Shown here piece after piece: positions 44,063 through 55,828 of a stretch of 64,000 nt of DNA. Every line of letters starts with the position of its first letter. Positions within the stretch are counted from its first letter, which is position 1. A program made the translations under genes and the position numbers. The DNA comes from UBA4644 sp964541085 (GTDB lineage Bacteria > Bacillota > Clostridia > Oscillospirales > Butyricicoccaceae). Under the pieces are notes generated by a model. That model saw nothing but the letters and a program-made list of their open reading frames with translations. It did no database searches and was not told the origin of the DNA. The stretch lies in assembly GCA_964541085.1 (NCBI GenBank), contig CAZIPA010000006.1, positions 5,894 through 69,893 of the forward strand. Direction: 5' to 3'.

Positions 44063-45001
44063 TTGCAGTACATTATCAAACGATTGCTCGTAGGCGTGGC
44101 CCTGATCCTGTGTGTTTCCTTTCTGGTGTTCAGTATGCTGTATCTGATGCCCGGAAGCCCGGTCACGCTGATGGCGGGCGAAGGCGCAAGTCAGGAGCGG
44201 CTGGCGGAAATCGAAAGGGAATACGGTCTGGACAAACCGCTGCTGGTGCAGTATTTCAACTGGATCCGCAACATCGTGTTCCATCAGGATTTCGGCATTT
44301 CCTTTAAGTATAAGCTGCCGGTGTGGGATCTGGTGTCCGAGCGGATTCCCGTCAGTCTGAAGCTGTCGGTGATTACCGCCGTGATCCAGTATGCGCTGGC
44401 CATCCCGCTGGGCCTGCTGTGTGCCTATAAAAAAGACTCCATTCTGGACAAGCTGACAGTGTATACCTCGCTGATCCTGACCTCCATCCCGTCGTTCTGG
44501 ATCTCCGTGCTGCTGATGCTGCTGTTTGCCGTGAAGCTGCAATGGCTTCCCATGACCGAGCTGCAAAGCTGGAAGAGCTATATCCTTCCCATTTCCGCCG
44601 GCGTGCTCAGCGGCCTTGCCAGCACCATCCGTCTGACCAAAAGCGAGGCGCTGGATGCTCTTCAGGAAAAATATGTGACCACCGCCTATGCCAAGGGTCT
44701 GCATGAGCGGGCCGTGCGCATCGGCCATGTGCTCCGCAATTCTCTGATTATCATCTGTGTGCAGGTGTTCCAGTCGCTGCCCTGGCTGATTTCCGGCTAT
44801 ATCATCATCGAAAAGATTTTCGTCATCAACGGCATGGGCAGCCTGCTGATTACCTCGATTATTTATCAGGATTTCAACATCGTCCAGTGTCTGGTGTTCA
44901 TCATTTCCATCCTGACGGTCATCTGCAATATTATGGCCGACATCGTTCTGGGGCTTCTGGATCCCCGGATCCGCATCTCTACCGGCGGAGGTGACAAATA
45001 A
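44063..45001 (+). CDS. Peptide ABC transporter permease, DppB/OppB type
   Basis: This 312-residue protein (TTG start after GGGAG) has six membrane helices and the DppB signature N-terminus (YIIKRLLVGVALILCVSFLVF, LMPGSP, YGLDKPL). The EAA loop is present (EALDALQEKYVTTAYAKGL). It pairs with the overlapping next gene to form the importer channel. Confidence 0.94.
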   Translation: MQYIIKRLLVGVALILCVSFLVFSMLYLMPGSPVTLMAGEGASQERLAEIEREYGLDKPLLVQYFNWIRNIVFHQDFGISFKYKLPVWDLVSERIPVSLKLSVITAVIQYALAIPLGLLCAYKKDSILDKLTVYTSLILTSIPSFWISVLLMLLFAVKLQWLPMTELQSWKSYILPISAGVLSGLASTIRLTKSEALDALQEKYVTTAYAKGLHERAVRIGHVLRNSLIIICVQVFQSLPWLISGYIIIEKIFVINGMGSLLITSIIYQDFNIVQCLVFIISILTVICNIMADIVLGLLDPRIRISTGGGDK

Positions 45002-45852
45002 TGCAGGATAGCCCGTGGAAGAGCTTTTTCAAAAGCTGTTGGAAAAACCTCAACTTCATGGTGGGCATCATCATGCTGCTGAGCGTCATATTTGTGGCGG
45101 TATTTGCCGATCAGGTGGCTCCCTATGCCTATGATGAAGGCAATCCGCTGGTGAAGTTTTCGCCTCCCAGTGCGGAGCATCTGCTGGGTACCGACTATAT
45201 GGGCCGTGACCAGCTGAGCCGTATCATCCACGGCGCCCGCATCACCCTGAAGGTGGCGCTGCTGGGCGGCAGCATCCAGCTGGCGCTGGGCGTGATCGTG
45301 GGTCTGTTCTGCGGCTTCTATGGCGGCATTGTGGATCGGATCATGCTGTTCTTCGCAGACCTGACCTGGTGCGTTCCCGGCACCGTGATGGCTCTGGCTG
45401 TGGTTACGGTGGTGGGTACCAACCTGACCAACGCCATCATCGCCATTGCCATGGTCAACTGGGCCTCCATGGCCCGAACTGTCCGGGCAAAAACCATGTC
45501 CCTGAAGAATATGGCCTTTATCGAGACGGGCGTTGCCTTCGGTGAAAGCAATCTGGCCCTGATGTTCCGCTATATTCTTCCCAATATCGTTCCCGCGCTG
45601 ATCGTCATGGTGTCCATGGCACTGCCCGGAACCATCATGTCCACCACCACCCTGTCCTTCCTGGGCGTGGGCTCTCAGCCCCCCTCTCCCGACTGGGGCC
45701 TGATGGTGTCGGACGGCATCAAGTACATTACCAAGGCACCCTGGCTGGCCATTTACCCCGGCCTGGCTCTGGTGTATACCGTGTTGAGCTTTACCATTCT
45801 GGGCGAGGGCCTGCGGGACCTGCTGGATCCCAGAATGAAGTCTCAGGGCTAA
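45001..45852 (+). CDS. Peptide ABC transporter permease, DppC/OppC type
   Basis: In 283 residues there is an N-terminal helix, the DppC motif HLLGTDYMGRDQLSRIIHGAR, and the EAA loop (RAKTMSLKNMAFIETGVAFG). The start codon shares one base with the upstream stop (TAATG). Forms a heterodimer with the DppB-type permease. Confidence 0.94.
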   Translation: MQDSPWKSFFKSCWKNLNFMVGIIMLLSVIFVAVFADQVAPYAYDEGNPLVKFSPPSAEHLLGTDYMGRDQLSRIIHGARITLKVALLGGSIQLALGVIVGLFCGFYGGIVDRIMLFFADLTWCVPGTVMALAVVTVVGTNLTNAIIAIAMVNWASMARTVRAKTMSLKNMAFIETGVAFGESNLALMFRYILPNIVPALIVMVSMALPGTIMSTTTLSFLGVGSQPPSPDWGLMVSDGIKYITKAPWLAIYPGLALVYTVLSFTILGEGLRDLLDPRMKSQG

Positions 45853-45865
45853 GGAGGTGCGGAGC

Positions 45866-46840
45866 ATGAGTAACGAAAAGCTGCTTCAACTGGAAAACCT
45901 GTCCATCGACTACAAGGTGCGGGACGGTTATCTCAGCGCCGTCAAGGATGTCTCCTTTGATATCAACCGGGGCGAAATCTTCGCCGTGGTGGGAGAATCC
46001 GGCTGCGGCAAATCCACCATCGCCCATTCTATCATGCGGCTGCTGGACAAAAATGCCCGCGTCACCGGCAGCATCGTCTATAACGGCACCGATCTGCAAT
46101 CGCTGACTGACAAACAGATCACCGAGGTGCGCGGCCGGGATATCGGCATGATCTTCCAGAATCCGCTGGATTCCCTGAACCCGGTGTATACCACCGGCCA
46201 TCAGGTGAACGAGGCCATTATGCTGGACGGCGTCAACAAGCTGGAGGGCTGGCAGAAGGTCATCGAGCTGTACCGGAGCATCAAAATGCCCGACCCGGAA
46301 AAGCGGGCCAAGGCCTTCCCCCACGAGATGAGCGGCGGTATGCGCCAGCGTGTCATGATCGCCATGATGCTCAGCCGCAACCCCTCCCTGCTCATCGCCG
46401 ACGAACCAACCACTGCGCTGGATGTGACCATCGAGGCACAGATTCTGGAGATCATCAGCCAGCTGAAAAATGAGTTCCACAGCTCTGTCATGATGATTAC
46501 CCACAACTTTGGTCTGGTGGCGGAGATCGCCGACCGTGTGGCCATCATGTACGCCGGTGAGCTGGTGGAGCAGGGCGATGTGTATGAGGTCTTTGCCAAC
46601 CCCATCCATCCCTATACCCGTCTGTTGATGAAGGCGCTGCCCCGGGGCTCCAAGCGGGACGGCCGTCTGCAAACCATTGACGGCTCCGTGCCCCGCCTGA
46701 CAGAGAAAAAGCCCGGCTGCCGCTTTGCCAACCGCTGTCCCATGGCCAAAGAGATCTGCTCTCAGCAGGATCCCCAGGTTCGCAGTGTCAGCGCCACCCA
46801 TACATTCCGGTGCCACTTTGCAGAGGAGGGTGTGTTATGA
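45866..46840 (+). CDS. Peptide ABC transporter ATPase, DppD/OppD type
   Basis: The 324 residues carry Walker A GESGCGKST, signature LSGGM-like (MSGGMRQRVMIAMML), Walker B LLIADEPTTALD, and the C-terminal OppD/F cluster with paired Cys (CRFANRCPMAKEIC), which may bind an Fe-S cluster. AAGGAGG lies upstream of the ATG at 45866. The next ATPase gene overlaps by 4 nt. Confidence 0.95.
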   Translation: MSNEKLLQLENLSIDYKVRDGYLSAVKDVSFDINRGEIFAVVGESGCGKSTIAHSIMRLLDKNARVTGSIVYNGTDLQSLTDKQITEVRGRDIGMIFQNPLDSLNPVYTTGHQVNEAIMLDGVNKLEGWQKVIELYRSIKMPDPEKRAKAFPHEMSGGMRQRVMIAMMLSRNPSLLIADEPTTALDVTIEAQILEIISQLKNEFHSSVMMITHNFGLVAEIADRVAIMYAGELVEQGDVYEVFANPIHPYTRLLMKALPRGSKRDGRLQTIDGSVPRLTEKKPGCRFANRCPMAKEICSQQDPQVRSVSATHTFRCHFAEEGVL

Positions 46841-47823
46841 AGCAAGAACAGCAAGCGATTTGCATCGAGCATCTGTACAAGCAGTTTTCTGTGGACAACG
46901 GCTTTTTCAGCAAGGGCAAAAACAGCGTCAAGGCCGTGAACGATGTGAGCCTGACCCTGAACAAGGGTGAGATTCTGGGTCTGGTGGGTGAATCCGGCTC
47001 CGGCAAAACCACGCTGGCCCGGCTGATCCTCAACCTGACCAAGGCAACCAGCGGCTCTGTCACCATCGACGGCATCAATCTTTCCAGGGCATCCGCCGCC
47101 GAGGTAAAGCTGCTGCGGCAGAAAATCGCCGTGGTATTTCAGGACCCGGCCTCCAATCTGAACCCCCGGGAAACGGTCATGAGCAGCATCATGCGTCCGC
47201 TGGTGCTCCATGGAATGTCCAAGGCCGAGGCTCGGGAAAAGGCCCGGGAGACCCTGCGCAGCGTGAAGATGGACGAGCATTATCTGAACAGCTATCCCCA
47301 CCAGCTTTCCGGCGGCCAGCTGCAAAGAATCGCCATCGCCCGCGCGCTGGCGGTGAATCCGGAGATCATGATTCTGGACGAGCCCACCTCCGCGCTGGAT
47401 GTTTCCGTGCAGGCACAGATTCTGAACCTGCTGCTGGATCTGCAGGAGCAGCATCAGCTGACCTATCTGGTCATTACCCACGACCTGAATGTGATCCGCT
47501 ATATCAGCGATCGGGTGGCGGTGATGTATCTGGGCAAGCTGGTGGAATACGGCCCCACGGACATCATCTGCGCCAACCCCAGCCACCCCTATACCAAGGC
47601 GCTGATGGCAGCCTCTCCCATTCTGGATCCCACCCTGCGCGGCCGGGAGAAGCACATCATGAAGGGCGACCCCGGCAGTCTCATCCATCTGCCCGAGGGC
47701 TGTCACTTCCATCCCCGTTGTCCCTATGCACAGGAACAGTGCCTGAAGCAGGAGCCGGAAATGCTCCAGCTGGCGGAAAATCACTGGGCCTGCTGCCACC
47801 TCTGCGGCAGGACAGAGGAATAA
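46837..47823 (+). CDS. Peptide ABC transporter ATPase, DppF/OppF type
   Basis: In 328 residues there are Walker A GESGSGKTT, signature LSGGQLQRIAIARAL, Walker B MILDEPTSALD, and the C-terminal oligopeptide cluster (CHFHPRCPYAQEQC). The start overlaps the upstream stop as ATGA. Works with the DppD-type subunit. Confidence 0.95.
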   Translation: MKQEQQAICIEHLYKQFSVDNGFFSKGKNSVKAVNDVSLTLNKGEILGLVGESGSGKTTLARLILNLTKATSGSVTIDGINLSRASAAEVKLLRQKIAVVFQDPASNLNPRETVMSSIMRPLVLHGMSKAEAREKARETLRSVKMDEHYLNSYPHQLSGGQLQRIAIARALAVNPEIMILDEPTSALDVSVQAQILNLLLDLQEQHQLTYLVITHDLNVIRYISDRVAVMYLGKLVEYGPTDIICANPSHPYTKALMAASPILDPTLRGREKHIMKGDPGSLIHLPEGCHFHPRCPYAQEQCLKQEPEMLQLAENHWACCHLCGRTEE

Positions 47824-47888
47824 CATCCGTCTGATGCCCCGTCTGCGGGGAATTGGAAATAACACAAAAATTGAATGGAGGAAGCAAA

Positions 47889-49529
47889 ATGAAGAAGTAT
47901 GTAGCTCTGCTGCTGGCAGCAATGATGGTACTTGCCATGCTTGCCGGTTGCGGCAACAACGACAACAGCAACAACAGCAACCCCGGCGAAAACAGCAACC
48001 CCGGAAATCAGGCAGCAACCAATGAGGGCGGAAAGAAAATTCCCGAGCAGCTCACCATCGTGGGCAACACCTGGGACGGCATTGATATGTACCAGGTTAC
48101 TTCCTGGAACGATGGCGCACAGGGCCTGGCCGCGGACAGCATTCTGACCATGGGCGACGATGGCCGCGCGATTCCCCAGATTGCTTCCAACTCCGTCTGG
48201 AGCGAAGATGGTCTGACCTGGACGCTGACTTTCCCCGAGGGAATGTACTACAGCACCGGCGAGCAGCTGGAGCCCGAGGATGTGGTGGCCAGCATTGAGC
48301 ATGGTCTGGAATACAGCAGCTGGGCAGACGGCTATGCCGCCATCGAATCCATGGAGATCAATGGCCGGGATGTCATCTTCCACCTCACCGAGTATCAGGC
48401 CGATATGGAGTTCAACTTCATGAGCAGCTTTGTGGGCGTCATCGACAAGGATGAGCTGGACACCATGAGCAACGAAGAGCTGCTGTGGGGCTGCCATCCC
48501 TATGGCGCTTACTACATCGACGAGTTCCAGGCCGGCGCCTATGTGATCCTGAAGGCCAACCCCGGCTATGTCACTCACAATCCCCTGGTGGAGAACAAGG
48601 GCAAGGTGCCCGTGGAGACCGTCAAGGTGGTCATGGGCGGCGAAGATTTCACCTATTATACCGGCCTGATCAACGGCGAGTATGATCTGCTGAACTCTGC
48701 TCCCGCCGATTACCTCACCGATCTGCAGGCTGCGGAAAATGTCACGCTGGTGGAAAGCAGCTGCGCCATCACCGGCTACTGCGAGCTCAACACCAAGAAC
48801 GAGTTCCTGGCGGAAGAAAATGTCCGTCTGGCCATCATCCGCGGCTTTGACCGTGACAAGTGGGAAGCCTACAGCGACGATTACAACGATCTGACCTATG
48901 CGCTGATTCAGGACAACAGCCTGAACTACAGCCAGGAAGTCTGGGACTACTACAAGGAAAACTATGGCTATGATGTGGAAGCTGCCAAGCAGCTGCTGGC
49001 GGATGCCGGCTGGGCCGACACCGATGGCGACGGCTTTGTGGACAAGGGCGGCAAAAAGCTGGCCTTCACCTTCAGCTCCCGTGACTCTGACAACTCTGTG
49101 ACCGTGGCTCAGTCCCTGCAGGAGGACATGAAGGCCATCGGCATTGATATGAACATCACCACGCAGGACTGGTCCTATGTCAACCAGGATGTGCGCGAAG
49201 GCAACTTCGACATGGCCTACATGAGCCTGGGCTGGTCCGAACCCCTGCTGCTTCTGAACAACTTCTGCAACCGCAGCGAAATCGACGCGGAATGCACCAA
49301 CCTGGATCTGGAAGGCTATCTGGAGCTGGTTGCCAAGGTTCGCAGCACTGTGGACTATGACGAGCGCACCCAGGCTGTGGCCGATGTGCAGATGAAGCTG
49401 TTCAGCTACGCCACCATCATGCCTCTGCTGAGAGGTACCGCCTTCCGTTGCTGGAACAGCAGCCTGCAGGGTGTGGTGAGCACCGCCACCGGCAACCTGT
49501 TCCTGAACGATGTGTATGTGGTGGAATAA
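47889..49529 (+). CDS. Peptide-binding lipoprotein (SBP family 5)
   Basis: The 546 residues begin with a lipoprotein signal (LLLAAMMVLAMLAGC), a low-complexity Asn/Gly linker, and a family-5 solute-binding fold (PQIASNSVWSEDGLTWTLTFPEGMYYSTGEQLEPEDVV...). It is the receptor for the ABC importer upstream. Having the receptor last, after a 65-nt gap with a partial GCCCCGT/GCGGGG hairpin, is less common and could allow separate expression. High use of C-ending codons suggests abundant expression. Confidence 0.94.
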   Translation: MKKYVALLLAAMMVLAMLAGCGNNDNSNNSNPGENSNPGNQAATNEGGKKIPEQLTIVGNTWDGIDMYQVTSWNDGAQGLAADSILTMGDDGRAIPQIASNSVWSEDGLTWTLTFPEGMYYSTGEQLEPEDVVASIEHGLEYSSWADGYAAIESMEINGRDVIFHLTEYQADMEFNFMSSFVGVIDKDELDTMSNEELLWGCHPYGAYYIDEFQAGAYVILKANPGYVTHNPLVENKGKVPVETVKVVMGGEDFTYYTGLINGEYDLLNSAPADYLTDLQAAENVTLVESSCAITGYCELNTKNEFLAEENVRLAIIRGFDRDKWEAYSDDYNDLTYALIQDNSLNYSQEVWDYYKENYGYDVEAAKQLLADAGWADTDGDGFVDKGGKKLAFTFSSRDSDNSVTVAQSLQEDMKAIGIDMNITTQDWSYVNQDVREGNFDMAYMSLGWSEPLLLLNNFCNRSEIDAECTNLDLEGYLELVAKVRSTVDYDERTQAVADVQMKLFSYATIMPLLRGTAFRCWNSSLQGVVSTATGNLFLNDVYVVE

Positions 49530-49576
49530 GCAGCCCCTGAATATTGCCCTTTCCTATTAACCGAGTATTGATGCAG

Positions 49577-49609
49577 AAGGTCCCTCCGTGGAAACACGGA
49601 GGGCCTTTT
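49577..49609 (+). terminator. Rho-independent terminator of the peptide-importer operon
   Basis: AAGGTCCCTCCGTG-gaaa-CACGGAGGGCCTTTTG, a long stem with one bulge, 48 nt after the last stop. Confidence 0.9.
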
Positions 49610-49615
49610 GCGTAC

Positions 49616-49640
49616 AAAAAGCTCCGTCTTTCGACGGAGC
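49616..49640 (-). terminator. Rho-independent terminator of the DUF4143 gene
   Basis: GCTCCGTC-tttc-GACGGAGC with AAAAA on its left (T-run on the minus strand), next to the 3' end of the minus-strand gene. Confidence 0.85.
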
Positions 49641-49651
49641 CGCAGGCCGCA

Positions 49652-50971
49652 TTATGCTTCGGCTGTCTCTGCCTGTATTTGCGGGAGCTGGTCGATGGCA
49701 TACAGCGGCAGATTGATAAGTCCTTCTTCTTTTTTATAGTCCGCCATGGATGTGCGAACGGAAATTTCAGGAGAAAACCGTTCCCGATAGGCTTTCAGAC
49801 TTTTGGCTTTGAGATTGACCTCCGCTTTCACTTCGACAGGAATGATCCCTTCTCCGGTGTCAACCACAAAGTCCACTTCGCAGGAGCCTCTGTCGTTGGT
49901 ATAATAGTAAATATCCAGATCCCGGAGGGTTTTTAACTGCTGACAGACATACTGCTCTGTCAGAGCACCCTTGAATTCCACAAAAAGGTCGTTGCCATCC
50001 AGCAGAGTGCGGGGGCGCAGCCCGGACATACAACCCAGAAGCCCCACATCTACCAGAAACAGCTTAAATGCTTTCAAGTCCTCATAAGCCCGCAGGGGGA
50101 TGCCTGCTGCATTGACACGGCTGACCTTGTGAACAAGGCCGCAATCGCTCAGCCACATAATTGCAGTTTCATAGTCCTTGGCACGGGCGCCTTCACGAAC
50201 AAGACCGTAAATGAACTTTCTGTTTTCTTTTGCCAACTGAGAAGGTATGCTGTTCCATAGCATACGGAGTCTCGGCACAATTTCGTTCGGAGCGTGTTTG
50301 GAAAAATCCTGTTCGTAAGCTGCAAGGATTCGCTTTTGAATTTCACGAACTTCGTTAAAGTCCCTGTTCTCCGCAAAGCTTTGCACGGCTTCCGGCATAC
50401 CGCCGACGAAGTAATAGTGCTTCAGGGCATCCATATAAGTCTGCTTAAAGCTGGTAATCATCGGAAAGTCTCGCTTATCAAGCAATTCGGCAAATCGCTC
50501 TTTATCGGTTGCCATCAAAAATTCCTTGAAGGAAAGGGGATACAGTTTTAAGAAATCCACTTTGCCCACAGGGAAAGATGTGCCTTGATGCAAGGCAATA
50601 CCAAGTAACGAACCGGCGCATACAATGTGATACTGCGGCGCATTTTCATAAAAATATTTCAGAGAAGCCAACGCTCTCGGAACTTCCTGCACTTCGTCAA
50701 AAATCAGCAAAGCCTTTTCGGGATCAATTTTATGTCCCGCATACAACTCCAGCCCCAGAAGCAGGCGATCCGTATCCAGATCAGAGGCAAACAGCTCTGC
50801 CATTCTGGGATTGGAGTCAAAATTGATATAGATGGTATCCGCATACGCCTGCCGGCCAAACTCTTTCATCAGCCAGGTCTTGCCCACCTGACGGGCGCCT
50901 TCGATAATTAAAGGCTTGCGGCGTTTGCTTTCCTTCCATTGTAACAGCGCTTCCATGGCAATCCGGTACAT
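49652..50971 (-). CDS. AAA ATPase of the DUF4143 family
   Basis: This 439-residue protein (ATG at 50971 with GGAGG upstream) has the AAA_14 ATPase domain (Walker A IIEGARQVGKTWL, Walker B LLIFDEVQEV) and a C-terminal DUF4143 domain ending in a PD-(D/E)xK-like GSCEVDFVV...PVEVKAE. These genes are common in gut bacteria and often occur as variable accessory cargo; their function is unproven. Base composition is AT-richer than flanking genes, suggesting transfer. Confidence 0.92.
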   Translation of the reverse strand: MYRIAMEALLQWKESKRRKPLIIEGARQVGKTWLMKEFGRQAYADTIYINFDSNPRMAELFASDLDTDRLLLGLELYAGHKIDPEKALLIFDEVQEVPRALASLKYFYENAPQYHIVCAGSLLGIALHQGTSFPVGKVDFLKLYPLSFKEFLMATDKERFAELLDKRDFPMITSFKQTYMDALKHYYFVGGMPEAVQSFAENRDFNEVREIQKRILAAYEQDFSKHAPNEIVPRLRMLWNSIPSQLAKENRKFIYGLVREGARAKDYETAIMWLSDCGLVHKVSRVNAAGIPLRAYEDLKAFKLFLVDVGLLGCMSGLRPRTLLDGNDLFVEFKGALTEQYVCQQLKTLRDLDIYYYTNDRGSCEVDFVVDTGEGIIPVEVKAEVNLKAKSLKAYRERFSPEISVRTSMADYKKEEGLINLPLYAIDQLPQIQAETAEA

Positions 50972-51002
50972 ATGCACACCTCCATTCGCAGAATGCAAGT
51001 AT

Positions 51003-51030
51003 AGTATACCACCAATTACAAAAAATGCAA
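51003..51030 (-). promoter_or_regulatory. Promoter of the DUF4143 gene (TTGCAT-16-TATACT, minus strand)
   Basis: Read on the minus strand: a good -35 and -10, with TGG directly before the -10 (extended), 32 nt upstream of the ATG. Confidence 0.7.
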
Positions 51031-51105
51031 CGAATTTTAGCACAATGACAACATTTTTTACGATGAATAAAGTGTTGCTCCTGTCTTTCCCCGGCTGCGA
51101 ACGAG

Positions 51106-51141
51106 AAAAAGCGATACCCGGCTGCGAAAACCGGATATCGC
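51106..51141 (-). terminator. Rho-independent terminator of the M55 peptidase gene
   Basis: GCGATATCCGG...CCGGGTATCGC pairs over 11 positions on the minus strand, followed by TTTTTC. Confidence 0.75.
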
Positions 51142-51195
51142 CAGTTTTTTATGGTATCTTTGAAAGGCGGAGCCTGCGGTCTCTCCGAGGGAAAC

Positions 51196-52041
51196 TCAGC
51201 GGTAAAGATCCGCGTCGTCCCGGAAGGCGGCGGCCAGAGAGGTGCCGATCATAAAGGCATTGTAAGCCGTGAGATAATCCGGGCCAAAATAGCGCACCCG
51301 GTTTTCATCCAGCCGGAGGGTGTTCTGGGCGGTGGCAGCCCGGGCGGCCTGCACCTCGGCAGAATAGCGCACATCAATGTGAACCTCTCCCTCCAGACGC
51401 ATGGGACGAATGCCGTCCTTCTGCCAGTTCAGCAGCGCCTGCCGGACAGCTTCTGTAATGGCCTGGGCGGTTCGCTGGGGATGATGGCACAGGGCCGCGT
51501 TGTTGCTGATGGCGGTTTTGGTTTCCACGGTATACACACCGGGAATGCTCTCCCGGGCATCGGCACACACCAGATCATCGCCGGACAGGAACACCACGGG
51601 AATGTTGTACGCACCCAGACAATAGCCCACAAGGTCATGCTCAGAGGCCAGCTTGCCGTTGATGACCAGCTCTACCATGGAGCCATAGGAATAGCTGTGG
51701 CTGGCAACACCCTTGGCACCCTTTCTCCGGTGATAGCCAATGAGCAGCGCCGCGTCAAAGCCCAGCTGTGCGCCCTCGGCCATGCCCAGCGGACGCAGAG
51801 AGCCGGAGATCAGGTCGATGCGGGGATCCAGCTGTTCGATCAGGAGATTGTTGCCGTTGTTGTGGGCATCGTTGACCACCACCAGCTCTGCCCCGGCCTG
51901 ATAGGCACCCTCGGCGGCGGCGTTGATATCGCTGGCCATCATGCGGCGGGCAAAGGCATATTCCACATTGCTGCTCATGACCTGTCCCAGATTGAAGATG
52001 CCGGAAACGCCCTCTGCATCCATGGAAATATATACGCGCAT
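51196..52041 (-). CDS. M55-family D-aminopeptidase (DppA-like)
   Basis: The 281 residues match the Bacillus DppA D-aminopeptidase at metal-ligand positions: D8 and E10 (MDAEG), H60 (NDAHNNG), H104 (IGYHRRKGAKG) and E134. H115 (ASHSYS) matches the nucleophile region. The enzyme forms a decameric ring that releases D-amino acids from D-Ala-type peptides. It lies about 1.7 kb beyond the peptide importer on the opposite strand, so a role in using peptidoglycan-derived peptides is plausible. Confidence 0.93.
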   Translation of the reverse strand: MRVYISMDAEGVSGIFNLGQVMSSNVEYAFARRMMASDINAAAEGAYQAGAELVVVNDAHNNGNNLLIEQLDPRIDLISGSLRPLGMAEGAQLGFDAALLIGYHRRKGAKGVASHSYSYGSMVELVINGKLASEHDLVGYCLGAYNIPVVFLSGDDLVCADARESIPGVYTVETKTAISNNAALCHHPQRTAQAITEAVRQALLNWQKDGIRPMRLEGEVHIDVRYSAEVQAARAATAQNTLRLDENRVRYFGPDYLTAYNAFMIGTSLAAAFRDDADLYR

Positions 52042-52116
52042 TTTTGCTTCATCCCTTCTTTTTCGCGGTGAACACGGTATTTTTCCCGGCGGAGCTGCCG
52101 GAAGCTCTTTGACTTT

Positions 52117-52125
52117 ATTATAACA
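52117..52125 (-). promoter_or_regulatory. Extended -10 promoter of the M55 gene (TGTTATAAT, minus strand)
   Basis: TGT-TATAAT read on the minus strand, about 75 nt upstream of the ATG. No clear -35. Confidence 0.6.
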
Positions 52126-52189
52126 GATTTTGAAGAAAATGGCTATACTATTTCCGGTTTTTCTATGAATCCTGCGGCATTGCGGATTT

Positions 52190-52320
52190 TCCGAAGGAGG
52201 AGCGCACTGCGCCTTTGGCGCAATGATATCTTCTTCGAAGGTGAAATCGCCTTCGGCAATGATATCCCTGCGGGGATGGGAGAGAAGTGAAGCACCTGCG
52301 GGCGTTAGGGAGGCAAGCGG
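52190..52320. repeat. Micro-hairpin repeat array (A-type)
   Basis: GCGCCTTTGGCGC, TTCTTCGAA, GCCTTCGGC and CCCTGCGGGG hairpins separated by AATGATATC/GTGAAATC spacers, ending in a ...CACCTGCGGGCGTTAGG edge. Lies between clpB and the M55 gene. Confidence 0.75.
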
Positions 52321-52328
52321 CAGCCCGC

Positions 52329-54944
<2,616 letters not shown>

Positions 54945-54980
54945 ACTGCAAACCTCCCTGTTATGTCACGCTTCCCGCAG

Positions 54981-55616
54981 TCAGATGGCGGGATAGCGGC
55001 TGTAATAGCCTTCACAGGCATTCCGCACCGCTGCCGGTGCGCCGGTGCCGTCCTCCGGATTGCTGAAAAAGTCCTTCATGCCTGTCTGCATGGCCCGGAT
55101 ATAGGCCGCCAGCACCGCCCCCTGCTCCCGTTCGCTGAGACTCTGGGGCAGGAAAAAGCGGCGGGAAAAGCGGCTTTCCTCCAGAATACAGTCGGGCATT
55201 CCGCAAATGGCCTTTTCCACACCGGCCCACAGACGGAAAAACCGGTTAAAATACAGAATCAAAGCATCGCTCCGGCTGCGCAGCGACACCCGCAGCTCTC
55301 CCGCACCCGGCCTGCCGGGGAACAGCTCCACACTGTACCGCACGGTGGGATTGTATTTGTACCGCAGAGCCGAACGAAAGCTCATCATGCTCTCCGAGGA
55401 TTGCAGCAGCGTCTGAAACACGCCGCCGTCGGTGAGCAGACTTTCCGCCTGACCAAAGATTTCCCGCATCCGCATTTCCGGCGTGACGCAGGACACCGCC
55501 TCTGCCAGCAGGCGGTTCATCATGGCAGAACGGCTGAGCCCGTGGGCATAGGCCGCCTGATCCACCGCCTGCACCACCTCATCGGACAGAACGATGGAAT
55601 AGACACTTTTGCTCAT
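54981..55616 (-). CDS. RHH-like N-terminal protein upstream of clpB, unknown function
   Basis: The first 45 of 211 residues look like a ribbon-helix-helix DNA-binding unit (SVYSIVLSDEVVQAVDQAAYAHGLSRSAMMNRLL). The rest is an unassigned alpha/beta region (NPTVRYSVELFPG, ELRVSLRSRSDALILYFNRFF). It shares the transcript with clpB and starts at an overlapping divergent promoter pair, so it may regulate clpB and/or the DUF11 gene (inference). Confidence 0.7.
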   Translation of the reverse strand: MSKSVYSIVLSDEVVQAVDQAAYAHGLSRSAMMNRLLAEAVSCVTPEMRMREIFGQAESLLTDGGVFQTLLQSSESMMSFRSALRYKYNPTVRYSVELFPGRPGAGELRVSLRSRSDALILYFNRFFRLWAGVEKAICGMPDCILEESRFSRRFFLPQSLSEREQGAVLAAYIRAMQTGMKDFFSNPEDGTGAPAAVRNACEGYYSRYPAI

Positions 55617-55646
55617 GCTGTGGCCTCCCTTCCTGTTTTCGCCTTC

Positions 55647-55674
55647 AGTATACCACGGTTTGAAACTTTGTCAA
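55647..55674 (-). promoter_or_regulatory. Promoter of the RHH-clpB operon (TTGACA-16-TATACT, minus strand)
   Basis: Perfect -35 and strong -10 preceded by TGG, 31 nt upstream of the ATG. It overlaps the opposite-strand promoter at 55660-55688. Confidence 0.82.
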
Positions 55675-55688
55675 CGGTTTTATATAAT
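55660..55688 (+). promoter_or_regulatory. Promoter of the DUF11 gene (TTGAAA-17-TATAAT)
   Basis: Good -35 and perfect -10 facing away from clpB, sharing 15 bp with the divergent promoter. The 5' leader to the ATG at 55829 is about 135 nt. Confidence 0.72.
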
Positions 55689-55828
55689 TTTGAATGCAAA
55701 TTATTCGTGAACGGTGAAAAATCTTCTGTCACCCTCCGGCCATCTCCCGCATAGAGATGGAGTGCGGGCACAAAGTCCGCCGCCCGGAAACGCACTCTCC
55801 GGGCTCTCTGAAAGGAGCAGATCACCCA

